NCBI RefSeq assembly: GCF_000968195.1 | Contig: NZ_FO704550.1 | Coordinates: 806,001 to 870,000, forward strand | Reading direction: 5' to 3' | From: Xenorhabdus doucetiae | Lineage (GTDB): Bacteria; Pseudomonadota; Gammaproteobacteria; Enterobacterales; Enterobacteriaceae | Length of the DNA: 64,000 nt | In this document: piece by piece, positions 53,199 to 62,382 of the stretch | Layout of the letters: each line of letters starts with the position of its first letter | Numbering within the stretch: the first letter of the stretch is position 1 | Made by a program: the position numbers and the translations under genes | Notes under the pieces: model-generated | What the model saw: only the letters and a program-made list of their open reading frames with translations | Database searches by the model: none | Told to the model about the DNA's origin: nothing

Positions 53199-55079
53199 AT
53201 GATGGACAACCTACGCACGGCGGCAAACGGTCCTGTGCTCAAAATTGTGTTGGCTCTAATTATCCTGACTTTTTTGCTGACAGGTGTCACAGGTTACCTG
53301 TCCAGTGAAAGTGGTAGTTATGCTGCCAAAGTGAATGGCCAAACCATTAGCCGTGCTCAACTGGAGCAGGCATTTTTGCAAGAAAAAAATGCTCAACAGG
53401 AGAAGCTGGGTGATGAATTTTCAACTTTATTAAGCGACGAACAGAGGCTACAACAGCTTCGGCTCCAATCATTGGAGAGACTCATCAATGCGACCTTGAT
53501 TGAACAATATGCCCGTAAGCTGGGTTTATCAGCCAGCGATAATCAAGTTGCCCAAGAGATACGTAATTTACCATTTCTCCAGACTGACGGCCAATTTGAT
53601 AACAAAAAGTATCAGGAATATTTAAACTGGCTTGCCCAATCAAACGTCAGCCTTGATAGTCTGGCAGAGCAGATTCGCCAGGAGCTGATTAATCGTCAAT
53701 TGCAGCAAGCTGTTATCGGTGCGGAAATTGCGTTACCGACAGAAATAAAACAGCAAGCAGCCTTACTTTTTCAAGAAAGAACAGTGCGTTTTGCCACTCT
53801 TGAATTGAAATCAATTGAAGAGAAGCAAACAGTGACTGATGAAGAGCTGAAAAGCTATTATGACGCGAATAGTCAGCATTTCACTGTGCCGGAAAGAGTG
53901 AAAGTCAGTTATATCAAAATGGATGCAGAGAATGAACTGAATCATGTCACTGTATCTGACGCTGATATTGAAAAGTATTATAAAAATAATCTGGCAAAAT
54001 ACACTAAACCTGAACAGAAGAAGTATAGCCTTATTCAACAGGATTCAGACGCTGCCGCTAAATCGGTTTTGGATGAGTTAAAAAAAGGAGCTGACTTTAG
54101 TCAATTGGCATCAGAAAAATCGACCGACAAATTTTCTGCTCAAAAGGGCGGTGATCTGGGTTGGATGGAAGAAAGCGCTCTGCCGAATGAACTTAAATCA
54201 GCGAATTTGACCCAGAAAGGGCAACTTTCAGAAGTGATCAAATTATCTAATGGATATGCCATTTTTCGTTTGGATGATATTAAACCTCAGGAAGTCAAGC
54301 CACTGGCGGATGTGCGTTCGGAAATAGAACAAATTGTTAAGCAGGAAAAAGCAGTTGATGCATTTTATGTATTACAGCGAAAAGTCAGTGATGCCGCCGC
54401 GAATGACAATGAATCGTTGGCAGCAGCAGAAAAAGCGGCAGGTTATCAGGCCGTGACCACTGACTGGTTTGATCGCGATCATGTTCCGGCTGACATCAAT
54501 TTCAATCAAGTTGTTCAGGCCATTTTCTCTGGCAATTTGATTGATGGTAAAGGGGCGACAGGCGTTAACTCTGATGTCATTTCGGTTGAAGGTGACAGAG
54601 CCTTTATTCTGCGTGTTGATGATGTTAAACCGGAGACTATTCAAACGCTTGAACAGGCTAAATCTGAGGTGACTGAGTTGGTGAAACGCCAAAAAGCGGA
54701 AAAACAGCTTCAGATTGAAAGTGAAAAACTACTGGCTGACCTGAAAGAAGGTAAAGGTGAACAGGCACTGAAATCAGCCGGAATTCAGTTCGAGCAGCCT
54801 ACTGTGATAAAACATCTGTCACAAACTAATCAGGCTATCGATGTGGCATTCACTTTACCGCATCCTAAAGAGGGTAAGCCTGTATATGGATTAGCCCAAG
54901 ATGAATTGGGTAACGCTGTGCTTATCCAATTGGATAAAGTTGTTCCGGGATCGGTTACAGATGATCAGCTCAAGCAATATATGATGGGTTATCAATACCA
55001 GACAGGTAATATCATGCTGGAGTCACTCATCATGAATTTACGTGATGATGCGGATATTAAGTTTGGTCAACTTGAATAA
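53199..55079 (+). CDS. ppiD: Periplasmic folding chaperone PpiD
   Basis: An inner-membrane-anchored SurA-like chaperone at the Sec translocon exit. The 626-residue protein (E. coli 623) has one N-terminal helix (about residues 14-34), an N-terminal SurA-like region with VNGQTISRAQLEQAF, and an inactive parvulin domain near residues 274-364 (FSQLASEKSTDKFSAQKGGD). It follows hupB as in E. coli. Confidence 0.95.
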   Translation: MMDNLRTAANGPVLKIVLALIILTFLLTGVTGYLSSESGSYAAKVNGQTISRAQLEQAFLQEKNAQQEKLGDEFSTLLSDEQRLQQLRLQSLERLINATLIEQYARKLGLSASDNQVAQEIRNLPFLQTDGQFDNKKYQEYLNWLAQSNVSLDSLAEQIRQELINRQLQQAVIGAEIALPTEIKQQAALLFQERTVRFATLELKSIEEKQTVTDEELKSYYDANSQHFTVPERVKVSYIKMDAENELNHVTVSDADIEKYYKNNLAKYTKPEQKKYSLIQQDSDAAAKSVLDELKKGADFSQLASEKSTDKFSAQKGGDLGWMEESALPNELKSANLTQKGQLSEVIKLSNGYAIFRLDDIKPQEVKPLADVRSEIEQIVKQEKAVDAFYVLQRKVSDAAANDNESLAAAEKAAGYQAVTTDWFDRDHVPADINFNQVVQAIFSGNLIDGKGATGVNSDVISVEGDRAFILRVDDVKPETIQTLEQAKSEVTELVKRQKAEKQLQIESEKLLADLKEGKGEQALKSAGIQFEQPTVIKHLSQTNQAIDVAFTLPHPKEGKPVYGLAQDELGNAVLIQLDKVVPGSVTDDQLKQYMMGYQYQTGNIMLESLIMNLRDDADIKFGQLE

Positions 55080-55122
55080 AATTGTGAAGCTGCTCGCATC
55101 TATTTTTGCAAAATCGTAATTG

Positions 55123-55148
55123 AAAAAGGCCACTTTCGTGGCCTTTCG
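55123..55148 (+). terminator. Terminator after ppiD
   Basis: AAAGGCCAC-TTTC-GTGGCCTTT forms a 9-bp stem; the run of T on the 3' side is short. Confidence 0.75.
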
Positions 55149-55227
55149 CATATCTGAATCTTGCCTGTTGCTCAGAAATATTGTTGTGGCAATCTTTCCT
55201 TCACCAACAAAACATGGAGAGATTTAC

Positions 55228-55614
55228 ATGAAATATTTAAGGATATTATTCAATTCATTTATTATGGCATGGTGTTTTAGCATACCGCTATCCCATGCAG
55301 CTACAGCTAATGAACCTACTGATAAAATAGTGAAACAACCTGTTGGTCAATATAAAGACAAAGCCACTATTGAAAACGGTCAGGTGAAAGAGGGAGGGGA
55401 ACCGCAGATACAGGACAAGGAGCTTGTTAATATTAATACTGCAAATGCCGAACAGTTAGCTAAGGAACTCAATGGAGTGGGAGTGAAAAAAGCACAGGCG
55501 ATTATTGAATATCGTGAGAAATATGGCCCTTTTACCGCAATAGATCAATTACAGGAAGTTCAAGGTATTGGACCTATGTTTATAGAAAAAAATCGGGATA
55601 AATTAACTTACTAA
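55228..55614 (+). CDS. ybaV: ComEA-family helix-hairpin-helix protein YbaV
   Basis: A 128-residue protein with a signal peptide (cut after PLSHA, about residue 22), a short charged linker, and two helix-hairpin-helix motifs (VNINTANAEQLAKELNGVGV, then QEVQGIGPMFIEKN). The start at 55228 has GGAGAG upstream; the upstream extension contains the ppiD terminator. It probably binds DNA in the periplasm. E. coli YbaV is 123 residues and sits in the same place. Confidence 0.92.
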   Translation: MKYLRILFNSFIMAWCFSIPLSHAATANEPTDKIVKQPVGQYKDKATIENGQVKEGGEPQIQDKELVNINTANAEQLAKELNGVGVKKAQAIIEYREKYGPFTAIDQLQEVQGIGPMFIEKNRDKLTY

Positions 55615-55762
55615 GTGTTAGGCCCTCTTGTGAATTCGCAGCAGTTTTATCAAGGGGGCTGTGATATTGATCAAGAATCATTCATTAAACCTTATTGTAA
55701 TTAAATTGTTTTGCTATTGTTATTTTTTGTCTGGTCGGATGAGAGTAAGGAAAGAAATAGCA

Positions 55763-56170
55763 ATGAGCACAATGATCAAAGTCAGGGGCTATCATATTGA
55801 TATTTTCCAGCATGTGAACAACGCCCGCTATTTGGAATTTATGGAAGCAGCCCGTTGGGATTTACTGACTGAAAATAACCTGTTGGCATGGTTAAATCGT
55901 AAAAATATTGGTTTTGTTGTGGTGAATATTAATATTAATTATCGTCATCCAGCCGTGATTGCGGATGAGCTGGAAGTGAAATCTTCGATACAGGAATTAC
56001 GCAACAAAAGCGGGACATTTTTTCAGGAAATCATACGCAGGAGTGATAATCAAATTATTGCAGATGCTTTAACGACATTTGCCTGTATTGATTTAAAAAC
56101 GCAAAAAGCATTAGTTTTAGAAGGTGAGTTACGAGAAAGAATGGAACCATATAAGAACAAGGCCGGATAA
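55763..56170 (+). CDS. fadM: Long-chain acyl-CoA thioesterase FadM
   Basis: A hot-dog fold thioesterase (YbaW) releasing fatty acids from unsaturated acyl-CoA. From ATG 55763 (AAGGAAAG upstream) it is 135 residues. It has IKVRGYHIDIFQHVNNARYL with the catalytic-Asp region, VVVNININYRHPAV and ACIDLKTQKAL, matching E. coli FadM (132). Confidence 0.95.
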   Translation: MSTMIKVRGYHIDIFQHVNNARYLEFMEAARWDLLTENNLLAWLNRKNIGFVVVNININYRHPAVIADELEVKSSIQELRNKSGTFFQEIIRRSDNQIIADALTTFACIDLKTQKALVLEGELRERMEPYKNKAG

Positions 56171-56272
56171 CTATACCTGCCGTACTTAAGATATTTATTA
56201 TCGCCCCGCGGCGCGGGGTGATAATAAGCGGCTTTTGTCCTGCGAGCCGCACTTGAAGTTTATAGGGTATAA
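56170..56272 (-). repeat. Intergenic palindromic repeat, copy 2
   Basis: Read on the minus strand it begins TATACCCTATAAACTTCAAG and contains a 16-bp almost perfect hairpin (56195-56227: TTATTATCGCCCCGCG pairing with CGCGGGGTGATAATAA, one wobble, one loop base). The order of parts matches copy 1 at 28729-28812. It lies between the convergent fadM and queC genes and may also act as a terminator. Confidence 0.8.
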
Positions 56273-56282
56273 AACGTTCTGA

Positions 56283-56981
56283 CTAACTGAGATGTGTTTT
56301 GGATTTCATGTCTAACATAATAGTTTGGGCATTGCTTAAATAATGAGTTAACCCTTTAGCCCTGAGATGGCAGGCAGCGCATTCACCGCATCCATCACCC
56401 TGAATACCGTTATAACAAGTTAGGGTTTGATTGCGGACAAAATCCAATTTTTGATAATAATCTGCCAGTGCCCAAGTTTCCGCTTTGTTTAACCACATTA
56501 GAGGAGTTTCGAAACGAATATTGCGGGCAATGCCAAGGCTGACAGCTTTGTTGAGAGCCTTGACAAATTCATCACGGCAATCCGGATAGCCTGAAAAATC
56601 GGTTTCACAAACGCCGGTAATAACGGCTTCAGCCTCAACTTGATAGGCATAAATTGCCGCCAGAGTTAAAAATAAAATATTACGGCCAGGCACAAACGTA
56701 CTTGGGAGGCCACTTTTTTCACTTTCACTGAAATCGGGTACGGGAATATTGTCCCTTGTCAGGCTACTGATTGCGAGCTCATTTAATAAAGTCACATCAA
56801 GTACTTTGTGGGCAGCGGCTCCCAATTCTTTGCTTATATGACAAGCCACATCAATTTCAGCACGGTGGCGCTGTCCATAATCAAAGGTGACACAGTGAAC
56901 TTCGTCATATTGGCGAAGTGCCTGAATTAAACAAGTGGTGGAATCCTGCCCACCACTGAATACAACAACGGCTCGTTTCAT
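56283..56981 (-). CDS. queC: 7-cyano-7-deazaguanine synthase
   Basis: QueC turns carboxydeazaguanine into preQ0, an early step toward queuosine. The 232-residue protein (E. coli 231) has the PP-loop FSGGQDSTT (residues 8-16) and the four zinc cysteines in CYNGIQGDGCGECAACH near the C-terminus. It feeds the Tgt/QueA route encoded at 3.9-6.2 kb. Confidence 0.97.
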   Translation of the reverse strand: MKRAVVVFSGGQDSTTCLIQALRQYDEVHCVTFDYGQRHRAEIDVACHISKELGAAAHKVLDVTLLNELAISSLTRDNIPVPDFSESEKSGLPSTFVPGRNILFLTLAAIYAYQVEAEAVITGVCETDFSGYPDCRDEFVKALNKAVSLGIARNIRFETPLMWLNKAETWALADYYQKLDFVRNQTLTCYNGIQGDGCGECAACHLRAKGLTHYLSNAQTIMLDMKSKTHLS

Positions 56982-57013
56982 GATACCTGCCTCTGTAAAT
57001 TGAAGGAGATATG

Positions 57014-58066
57014 TTACTCATAACCGTTTAACTTGGGTAGTTGTGTGAGATATTGAGAGATGTCACCGATATTATTGCGAACCCACTCTGGGTTGTAATA
57101 AGTATCAAGGTAACGCTCTCCACTATCACAGAGTAATGTCACAACTGCCCCTTGTTGGTTGTTATCGTGCATTTGCCTGGCGAGTTTTAAAGCTCCCCAG
57201 ACGTTAGTTCCCGTTGATGCTCCGGTTTTTCTGCCAATTAGTTTTTCAAGCCAATAAATGGTAGCAATAGTGGCAAGATCAGGAACTTGGATCATGTCAT
57301 CGATAACTGAGGGAATAAAAGACGGTTCTGCGCGTGGGCGGCCAATGCCTTCTATTTTGCTGCCAATACTTCCGTAAATATCACGGCGATTCTGGTGGTA
57401 GCAATCGTAGAAGACGGAGTTTTCTGGATCGACAACAATAAGTTTAGTGTTATATCCCTTATAGCGGATATAACGGCCGAGTGTCGCCGATGTGCCACCG
57501 GTTCCTGCACTCATCACAATGTAAGTGGGTTCAGGAAAAGGCTCTAGCTGCATCTGGCGGAAAATACTTTCTGCAATATTGTTGTTTCCTCGCCAGTCAG
57601 TCGCTCGTTCGGCGTAGGTAAATTGATCCATATAATGGCCATTCAGCTCTTTTGCCAGACGCTCTGATTCTTGATAAATCAAGGCAGAATGCTCTACAAA
57701 ATGGCATTGACCACCATAGAACTCAATTTCTTGAATTTTGCGTTTAGCGGTGCAGGAGGGCATGACCGCAATAAAAGGTAAACCCAGTAAGCGGGCAAAA
57801 TAAGCCTCAGAAACAGCAGTGCTTCCAGATGAGGCTTCAATAATAGGGGTTCCTTCCTTAATCCAGCCATTAGTCAGTGCATAAAGGAACAGGGAACGAG
57901 CAAGCCGATGTTTGAGGCTACCAGTAGGATGGGTGCTCTCATCTTTTAGATAGAGGTGAATACCTGGAAACATAGGAAGGTTAAGACGAATGAGATGTGT
58001 ATCAGCACTGCGTTGATAATCAGCTTGGATAGCTTTTATGGCATTTGTAGCCCATAAAGACGACAT
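57014..58066 (-). CDS. PLP-dependent cysteine desulfhydrase (CcdA/CdsH-like)
   Basis: A fold-type II PLP enzyme of 350 residues related to cysteine synthase. The PLP lysine is in THPTGSLKHRLA, the phosphate-binding loops are EASSGSTAVSEA and SAGTGGTSATLGRY, and the C-terminal GASTGTNVWG and LLCDSGERYLDTY agree with the family. It is divergent from a DecR-type regulator. In Pantoea and Yersinia, genes of this type paired with the DecR orthologue degrade L-cysteine to pyruvate, ammonia and H2S; that role is inferred. AGGG lies before the ATG. Confidence 0.8.
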   Translation of the reverse strand: MSSLWATNAIKAIQADYQRSADTHLIRLNLPMFPGIHLYLKDESTHPTGSLKHRLARSLFLYALTNGWIKEGTPIIEASSGSTAVSEAYFARLLGLPFIAVMPSCTAKRKIQEIEFYGGQCHFVEHSALIYQESERLAKELNGHYMDQFTYAERATDWRGNNNIAESIFRQMQLEPFPEPTYIVMSAGTGGTSATLGRYIRYKGYNTKLIVVDPENSVFYDCYHQNRRDIYGSIGSKIEGIGRPRAEPSFIPSVIDDMIQVPDLATIATIYWLEKLIGRKTGASTGTNVWGALKLARQMHDNNQQGAVVTLLCDSGERYLDTYYNPEWVRNNIGDISQYLTQLPKLNGYE

Positions 58067-58085
58067 AAATTGACCCTGAATAATA

Positions 58086-58100
58086 ATACCGTAGTGGTAT
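58086..58100. promoter_or_regulatory. Candidate DecR operator in the divergent intergenic region
   Basis: ATACC-GTAGT-GGTAT is a 15-bp inverted repeat 20-34 bp upstream of the desulfhydrase start codon and within 105 bp of decR. Size and symmetry fit an Lrp/AsnC-family site. No site consensus for DecR was used. Confidence 0.35.
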
Positions 58101-58188
58101 ATAGATTACCCTTACATTCAGAGAAATAGATTGTTATTTTTCTGGGTTTATCCGTTATATTTGGGAAATATTTCTACAGGATTTAGAT

Positions 58189-58659
58189 ATGCTAGACAAA
58201 ATAGACCGTAAGCTACTGGAACTGCTGCAACAGGACTGTAGTCTATCCCTGAATGCACTGGCTGAAGCCGTGAATTTAACTTCGACACCTTGCTGGAAGC
58301 GTCTCAAGCGGCTTGAAGATGAAGGTTATATTGTGGGCAAAGTTGCCTTGTTAAATGGGGTAAAACTTGGCCTGAGTTTGACAGTGATAGTGATGATTAA
58401 AACTCAGCAACACAACAGTGAATGGTATGAACAGTTTGTCTCCTTTATAAAAGAGATGCCAGAAGTCTTAACATTTTATCGCATGGCGGGTGAATATGAT
58501 TACCTCATGCATGTAGAAGTTGTTGATATGAAAAGTTATGATCGTTTCTACAAGCGTATGGTAAATGGGGTTTCTGGTTTGATTGATGTCACCTCTAACT
58601 TTGCTATGGAAAAGATAAAATATACAACGGCGCTGCCAATCCCAGATTCAGTAACATAA
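58189..58659 (+). CDS. decR: DNA-binding transcriptional activator DecR (Lrp/AsnC family)
   Basis: In E. coli DecR (YbaO) activates cysteine detoxification genes in response to cysteine. The 156-residue protein has the N-terminal HTH (LDKIDRKLLELLQQDCSLSL, then NLTSTPCWKRLKRLE) and a RAM ligand domain (FYRMAGEYDYLMHVEVVDM), nearly matching the E. coli protein. The partner in E. coli (yhaOM) is unlinked; here a desulfhydrase is directly divergent. Confidence 0.95.
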   Translation: MLDKIDRKLLELLQQDCSLSLNALAEAVNLTSTPCWKRLKRLEDEGYIVGKVALLNGVKLGLSLTVIVMIKTQQHNSEWYEQFVSFIKEMPEVLTFYRMAGEYDYLMHVEVVDMKSYDRFYKRMVNGVSGLIDVTSNFAMEKIKYTTALPIPDSVT

Positions 58660-58715
58660 AGATCTTTTTGGTCGGTAGGTGCTAACTCTTTCATTTTTAT
58701 CTCAGGAATAGGTGT

Positions 58716-60464
58716 GTGAGATTATTTTCACAATTAAGCTGGTATTTTATTAGGGAATGGCGGCGTTATTTGGGTGCTGTTATTTTCCTTGTTTTGATTG
58801 CAGTGCTGCAACTCATTCCTCCCCGTTTGGTCGGGGTTATCGTTGATGGCATTAGTACAAAAACCATGACGTTGAGTCAACTCACCATGTGGCTGGGGTT
58901 AATGCTGTTTATTGCGTTGGCAATCTATGGCTTGCGCTATGTTTGGCGTGTATGGTTGTTCGGTGCTTCTTATCGGCTGGCTGTTAAGCTGCGTAGTGAC
59001 TTCTATTGGCGTTTGAGTAGCCAGAATCCTGAATTTTATTTGCGCCATAGGACAGGTGATCTTATGGCTCGCGCAACAAATGATGTTGACAGGGTTGTTT
59101 TTGCAGCAGGTGAGGGAGTGCTTACTCTAGTTGATGCTTTAGTCATGGGATGCGCTGTCCTCATTGTAATGAGTGTGGAGATCAGTTGGCAATTAACCTT
59201 GTTATCACTGTTGCCCATGCCCATTATGGCCTTGGCAATTAAACATTATGGTAATCAGCTTCATCATCGTTTCAAATCTGCGCAAGGTGCATTTTCCACC
59301 CTAAATAATCATGCACAGGAAAGTTTGACGAGTATCCGCATGATAAAAGCGTTTGGACTGGAGAAGTTGCAATCTAATCAGTTTGAAGAAGTTGCCATTG
59401 ATGCCGGGCGTAAAAATATGCATGTCGCACGTGTAGATGCACGTTTTGATCCCACCATTTTTATCACTGTCGCGGTTGCAAACCTGTTGGCTGTCGGTGG
59501 TGGGAGTTGGATGGTGGTGCATGGCACCATGACTCTTGGTGAACTGACCAGTTTTGTGATGTATCTGGGATTGATGATCTGGCCGATGTTGGCACTGGCA
59601 TGGATGTTTAACATCGTTGAGAGAGGGAGCGCTGCTTATACACGTATCCGCAGCTTGTTGGAGGAGCCACTGGTCACTGAAGATGGAACACTGTCTTTGT
59701 CTTCCAATCGGGGAAGTTTGCAGGCAAATATCAACACCTTTACTTATCCCCAAAGTGATCGTCCTGTTTTGCAGGGTATCCATTTCCAGCTAGAGCCTGG
59801 GCAGTTATTGGGGCTTTGCGGACCAACGGGGGCAGGGAAAAGTACGCTATTAGCTTTGTTGCAACGGCAATTTGATGTCACTGATGGAGGCATTCTTTTT
59901 CAGTCAAAAAATATCTCTATTCTCCGAATGGAAGAGTGGCGTTCGCGATTGGCGATTGTTAACCAGACACCTTTTCTGTTTTCAGATACGGTAGCAGGTA
60001 ATATTGCTTTAGGTCGGCCCGATGCAACCCAAGAACAAATAGAAGAAGTCGCGCGTTTAGCTAGTGTACATGATGATATTTTGCGCTTGCCTCAGGGGTA
60101 TCAAACGGAAGTGGGAGAGCGCGGTGTGATGCTTTCTGGCGGGCAAAAACAGCGTATATCCATTGCCAGGGCCTTGTTGCTGAATACGGAAATTTTAATC
60201 CTTGATGATGCGCTGTCTGCCGTTGATGGGCACACGGAACACCAGATTATGAAAAATCTCAGTCAATGGCGGCAACAGCGCACTGTTATTATCAGTGCAC
60301 ATCGGCTATCGGCATTAACGGAAGCAGATAATGTTTTGGTTATGCAACATGGCACGATTGCACAGCAGGGCCAGCATAAGCAGCTTATCGCTCAATCAGG
60401 TTGGTATTCAGATATGTACCATTACCAACAACTAGAAGCGGCATTGGATGGAGAAAATGACTAA
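58716..60464 (+). CDS. mdlA: ABC transporter half-exporter MdlA
   Basis: A multidrug-type ABC half transporter of 582 residues (E. coli 590) starting with GTG at 58716. It has six membrane helices (about residues 15-290), then Walker A GPTGAGKST, signature LSGGQKQR, Walker B ILILDDALSAVD and a His switch (SAHRLSAL). It pairs with MdlB; substrate unknown. Note the non-standard Asp in DDALS instead of Glu, as in E. coli MdlA, suggesting one degenerate ATP site. Confidence 0.95.
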   Translation: MRLFSQLSWYFIREWRRYLGAVIFLVLIAVLQLIPPRLVGVIVDGISTKTMTLSQLTMWLGLMLFIALAIYGLRYVWRVWLFGASYRLAVKLRSDFYWRLSSQNPEFYLRHRTGDLMARATNDVDRVVFAAGEGVLTLVDALVMGCAVLIVMSVEISWQLTLLSLLPMPIMALAIKHYGNQLHHRFKSAQGAFSTLNNHAQESLTSIRMIKAFGLEKLQSNQFEEVAIDAGRKNMHVARVDARFDPTIFITVAVANLLAVGGGSWMVVHGTMTLGELTSFVMYLGLMIWPMLALAWMFNIVERGSAAYTRIRSLLEEPLVTEDGTLSLSSNRGSLQANINTFTYPQSDRPVLQGIHFQLEPGQLLGLCGPTGAGKSTLLALLQRQFDVTDGGILFQSKNISILRMEEWRSRLAIVNQTPFLFSDTVAGNIALGRPDATQEQIEEVARLASVHDDILRLPQGYQTEVGERGVMLSGGQKQRISIARALLLNTEILILDDALSAVDGHTEHQIMKNLSQWRQQRTVIISAHRLSALTEADNVLVMQHGTIAQQGQHKQLIAQSGWYSDMYHYQQLEAALDGEND

Positions 60465-62226
60465 AACTCATATCAATAAGCTATGGCCATCATTAAAGCG
60501 CCTGCTTGCTTACAGTAAAAATTACCGCAAACCAATGCTAATTGCTGTATTGATGTTATGGGTTGCTGCATTGGCAGAAGTGAGCGGACCTCTGCTTGTG
60601 AGTTATTTTATCGACAATATGGTAGCAACGGGGAATTTACCGCTTGATATTGTTGGTGGGCTTGCCGTCGTATTCTTGGTTTTGCAGCTTATTTCTGCTG
60701 TCTTACATTATTATCAAACATTATTTTTTAATCAGGCATCTGTGGCCGTGGTGCAGAAACTTCGTACTGATGTGATGAACTCAGCATTACGTCAGCCATT
60801 AAGTGCTTTTGATAATCAACCCGTTGGGCAACTGATATCCCGCGTAACAAATGATACTGAGGTCATTAAGGATCTGTTTGTTAATGTGATCCCGGCTGTG
60901 TTTCGCTGTATTGCACTGATTGGTGCCATGCTGATAGCCATGTTTGTTTTGAATTGGCGTATGGCATGTGTTGCGATCATGATATTTCCCGCAGTCTTGC
61001 TTGTCATGGTGATCTATCAACGTCTTAGCACCCCGATAGTTAGGCGGGTTCGCGGTTATCTGGCTGATATTAACGATGGTTTCAACGAAGTCATTAATGG
61101 CATGACGGTGATTCAGCAGTTTCGTCAACAAGCCCGTTTTGGTGAGAAAATGTTGGCAATCAACCGAGCACATTATCAGGCCCGTATGCAGGCTTTACGG
61201 TTAGATGGCATTTTGTTGCGGCCATTATTGAGCTTCTTCTCTGCCGCAATATTGTGTGGTTTGCTCTTATTATTTGGCATCAAAGGCACTGAGGTGATTG
61301 GCGTGGGTGTCCTGTACGCCTTTATTAACTATCTTGGCAGGCTGAATGAGCCACTGATTGAGTTGACTTCACAGCAATCAATATTGCAGCAAGCTGTGGT
61401 TTCAGGAGAACGGGTTTTTGAACTGATGGATAGCCCGCAGCAGCAATATGGCAATGATTTGCGGGCATTAGAGAGTGGTAGCATTGAGATTGAAAACTTA
61501 AATTTTGCTTATCGCAGTAACAAACTTGTCCTGAGTGATATTAACCTGCATGTTCCTCCACATGGATTTGTGGCTTTGGTTGGGCATACCGGAAGTGGGA
61601 AAAGCACGCTGGCCAATTTGATTATGGGGTACTATCCGTGGCAAGACGGTGAGATTTATCTTGATGGACGCCCTATTTCTTCGCTTTCTCATGCAGTGTT
61701 ACGTAATGGGGTAGCGATGGTGCAGCAAGATCCTGTCGTTCTGGCAGCTTCATTCCTTAACAACATCGCGCTAGGGCGGGATATCAGTGAAGAGAAAATA
61801 TGGGAAGTGCTGGAATTGGTTCAATTGGCTGAATTTGTTCGTGATTTGCCGGATGGTTTGAATTCTGTCTTGGGGGAACAAGGGAATACACTTTCCGCAG
61901 GCCAAAAACAGCTTTTGGCAATGGCCAGGGTTTTAGTTCAGACGCCACAGATCCTTATTTTGGATGAGGCAACCGCGAATATTGACTCTGGAACAGAGCG
62001 ATCAGTACAGAAAGCGCTGGGAATGATCCGCAAACAGACGACATTGGTAGTGATCGCTCATCGCCTTTCAACCATAACTGAAGCTGATTCCATAGTAGTG
62101 CTACATCGTGGTGCAATTGTCGAGCAAGGCCAGCATCAACAGCTACTGGAAAAGCACGGGCGCTATTATCAAATGTACCAACTCCAGCAAGTTGGAGAGA
62201 CTTTGAATGAATCGGTGCACGCTTAA
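60457..62226 (+). CDS. mdlB: ABC transporter half-exporter MdlB
   Basis: The partner of MdlA, 589 residues from ATG 60457, which overlaps the end of mdlA by 8 nt with GGAG just before it. It contains a six-helix domain, Walker A GHTGSGKST, a variant signature LSAGQKQ, Walker B ILILDEATANID with the catalytic Glu, and the His switch IAHRLSTI. The overlap implies coupled translation and a heterodimer. Confidence 0.95.
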   Translation: MTKTHINKLWPSLKRLLAYSKNYRKPMLIAVLMLWVAALAEVSGPLLVSYFIDNMVATGNLPLDIVGGLAVVFLVLQLISAVLHYYQTLFFNQASVAVVQKLRTDVMNSALRQPLSAFDNQPVGQLISRVTNDTEVIKDLFVNVIPAVFRCIALIGAMLIAMFVLNWRMACVAIMIFPAVLLVMVIYQRLSTPIVRRVRGYLADINDGFNEVINGMTVIQQFRQQARFGEKMLAINRAHYQARMQALRLDGILLRPLLSFFSAAILCGLLLLFGIKGTEVIGVGVLYAFINYLGRLNEPLIELTSQQSILQQAVVSGERVFELMDSPQQQYGNDLRALESGSIEIENLNFAYRSNKLVLSDINLHVPPHGFVALVGHTGSGKSTLANLIMGYYPWQDGEIYLDGRPISSLSHAVLRNGVAMVQQDPVVLAASFLNNIALGRDISEEKIWEVLELVQLAEFVRDLPDGLNSVLGEQGNTLSAGQKQLLAMARVLVQTPQILILDEATANIDSGTERSVQKALGMIRKQTTLVVIAHRLSTITEADSIVVLHRGAIVEQGQHQQLLEKHGRYYQMYQLQQVGETLNESVHA

Positions 62227-62232
62227 TGTGCA
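62216..62232. promoter_or_regulatory. Candidate NtrC site over the end of mdlB
   Basis: TGCAC-N7-GTGCA has the size and the outer bases of the NtrC consensus TGCACC-N5-GGTGCA, with one changed base in each arm. It lies about 95-110 bp upstream of the sigma-54 element of glnK, a usual distance for an enhancer. Confidence 0.45.
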
Positions 62233-62235
62233 TAT

Positions 62236-62268
62236 AAGGGGACAGAAGTCTTTTCTGTTCCCTTTTTT
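62236..62268 (+). terminator. Terminator after mdlB
   Basis: A 12-bp stem with one G-U pair (arms 62236-62247 and 62253-62264) and a 5-nt loop is followed by TTTTTT. Confidence 0.85.
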
Positions 62269-62326
62269 ATCCTTTCTTTAGAGATGTTTTTCGATAAGAA
62301 ATTGATCACACATCATTTTTAACTTC

Positions 62327-62342
62327 TGGCATATCCCTTGCA
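62327..62342 (+). promoter_or_regulatory. Sigma-54 promoter of glnK-amtB
   Basis: TGGCAT-ATCCC-TTGCA matches the -24/-12 consensus TGGCAC-N5-TTGCA at all but one position. It lies 41 nt before the glnK start codon, as expected for the NtrC-controlled glnKamtB operon. Confidence 0.85.
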
Positions 62343-62382
62343 AATATCCCCTTGTGCAAACGTCGCAAAAAACGGGGGAAAT

